15,496 nt of DNA, from contig JACDEP010000034.1 in assembly GCA_013816325.1 (NCBI GenBank), positions 1 through 15,496 on the forward strand, in the 5' to 3' direction. This document shows, piece after piece, positions 14,701 through 15,496 of the stretch. The notes beneath the pieces are model-generated. The model was not told the origin of the DNA, did not search any database, and worked only from the letters and a program-made list of their open reading frames with translations. The translations under genes and the position numbers were made by a program. Numbering within the stretch: the stretch's first letter is position 1; every line of letters starts with the position of its first letter. The DNA comes from Methylotenera sp. GTDB taxonomy: Bacteria; Pseudomonadota; Gammaproteobacteria; Burkholderiales; Methylophilaceae.

Positions 14701-14823
14701 CTTAATTTGCTGTGCGGGCGAACTGCTGCGTTATGCGGTGCTCACAAACTCGCTGTACTAAATGTACTATCTCGTTTGTTGTGCGCCGCATGCCTTGCAT
14801 TTCATCCCGCTCGCTAAATTAAG
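14701..14823. repeat. 123-bp imperfect palindrome between ahpC and ahpF
   Basis: The two halves are imperfect reverse complements about a centre at 14762. The ends are exact (CTTAATTT at 14701-14708, AAATTAAG at 14816-14823). Inner matching blocks include GCGGG/CCCGC, ATGCGG/CCGCAT, CAAAC/GTTTG and the central GTAC-TAAAT-GTAC. RNA from either strand could fold into a long hairpin. Its richness in GCGC-type words differs from the flanking AT-rich DNA. It resembles, from memory, dispersed palindromic repeats of proteobacterial genomes (MITE/REP-like). It may attenuate or process the ahpC-ahpF transcript. Confidence 0.7.
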
Positions 14824-14907
14824 CATACCAAGTTTTCATTTTAAGTTTTTCATTAAAACCGTCAAAAGCGGTAAGACAACTCTAAAAATCCAAAAGATAA
14901 ATACATC

Positions 14908-15496
14908 ATGGCATTAGACAACAATATTAAAACCCAATTGGTCACTTACTTGGCGATGTTAAGAGAGCCTGTTGAGATAGTAGTTTCCCTGGACTACAGC
15001 AATACATCAGACGATAGTAATACATCTCGCGAAATGCTGGATTTGTTACAAGAGCTTGTGAGCATTTCTGACAAGATTACTTTAACGGAAAGTCGGAATA
15101 GCGTCCTACGCACCCCTTCTTTCTCTATTGGTAAACACGGTCATCCAGCGGGAATCCGTTTTGCCGGTATTCCTATGGGTCATGAGTTCACGTCATTGGT
15201 GTTGGCATTGCTGCAAACCGGTGGACATCCGCTCAAGCTCGAAGCAGAAAAGATCGCACAAATTGCTGCCCTTGAAGGCAAGTTTCATTTCGAGACGTAT
15301 ATCTCACTCACTTGCCATAACTGTCCAGAAGTCGTGCAGTCACTTAACTTGCTATCTGTAATCAACCCGAACATTACCCATGTAATGATCGACGGCGCTT
15401 TATTTCAGGATGAAGTCAACGAGCGCAAAATAATGGCAGTACCGACCATTTACCTGAATGGCGAAGAATTTGGTGCCGGTCGTATGGGTATAGATG
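14908..15496 (+). CDS. ahpF: Alkyl hydroperoxide reductase subunit F (partial, N-terminal domain)
   Basis: This is the first 196 codons of AhpF, the flavoprotein that passes electrons from NADH to AhpC; the frame runs off the right edge. The N-terminal region of two thioredoxin-like folds is visible: MALDNNIKTQLVTYLAMLREPVE-type opening, RFAGIPMGHEFTSLVLALL, and the redox pair Cys136/Cys139 in SLTCHNCPEVVQSLN. It continues through AVPTIYLNGEEFGAGRMGID, near the start of the linker to the TrxR-like domain. Similarity to E. coli AhpF is clear throughout. ATG 14908 has only a weak ribosome site. It is probably co-transcribed with ahpC, despite the intervening palindrome. Confidence 0.96.
   Translation, partial: MALDNNIKTQLVTYLAMLREPVEIVVSLDYSNTSDDSNTSREMLDLLQELVSISDKITLTESRNSVLRTPSFSIGKHGHPAGIRFAGIPMGHEFTSLVLALLQTGGHPLKLEAEKIAQIAALEGKFHFETYISLTCHNCPEVVQSLNLLSVINPNITHVMIDGALFQDEVNERKIMAVPTIYLNGEEFGAGRMGID

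Noticed and set aside
14629..14817. Small plus-strand ORF over the ahpC end and the palindrome
   Set aside because: It overlaps ahpC in another frame and owes its coding look to the palindrome. It has no domain or ribosome site.
1..15496. CRISPR arrays, tRNAs, rRNAs, transposases or prophage genes
   Set aside because: I saw no regularly spaced direct repeats, cloverleaf-like sequences or mobile-element protein motifs on either strand. The only repeat-like element is the palindrome between ahpC and ahpF.

Overview
The window looks like chromosomal DNA of a betaproteobacterium. The gene order, the AT-leaning composition and the protein sequences fit the Methylophilaceae (Methylotenera-like) or a close relative, but that placement rests on recognition, not on a search. 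Nearly all of it is housekeeping DNA. I see no CRISPR array, tRNA, rRNA, transposase or prophage gene.

Positions 1-7252 are one long minus-strand run, read from right to left: kdsD, kdsC, lptC, lptA, lptB, rpoN, hpf, hprK and rapZ (cut by the window edge). KdsD and KdsC make the Kdo sugar of lipopolysaccharide. LptC, LptA and LptB are parts of the machine that carries lipopolysaccharide to the outer membrane. RpoN is sigma-54, Hpf silences idle ribosomes, and HprK and RapZ belong to PTS-type regulation. The genes are mostly tightly spaced or overlapping (lptC/lptA by 8 nt, lptB/rpoN by 4 nt). The exception is a 256-nt leader before hpf. ptsN, often found between hpf and hprK, is missing from that spot.

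Positions 7253-7558 form a divergent intergenic region with a plausible promoter in each direction. Rightward from it comes a KefB/KefC-like cation:proton antiporter whose reading frame is cut by a single in-frame TAG (8735-8737), just before its RCK/TrkA-N regulatory domain. A ThiO-like FAD amine oxidase with a short C-terminus follows. Positions 10609-11197 hold no intact gene. They contain the decayed, frameshifted remains of a minus-strand gene that began directly at the moaC stop codon.

moaC (molybdopterin synthesis, minus strand) is divergent from a BepA-like periplasmic M48 metalloprotease. Close downstream of the protease lie soxY and soxZ, the thiosulfate-oxidation carrier pair, with no other sox gene in the window. 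The right end carries the peroxide-defence pair ahpC and ahpF (ahpF cut by the window edge). A 123-bp imperfect palindrome lies between them and looks like a dispersed repeat or large hairpin.

I found no clearly new biological system. The observations most worth checking are the amber codon in the antiporter, the gene remnant beside moaC, the palindrome between ahpC and ahpF, and the missing ptsN.
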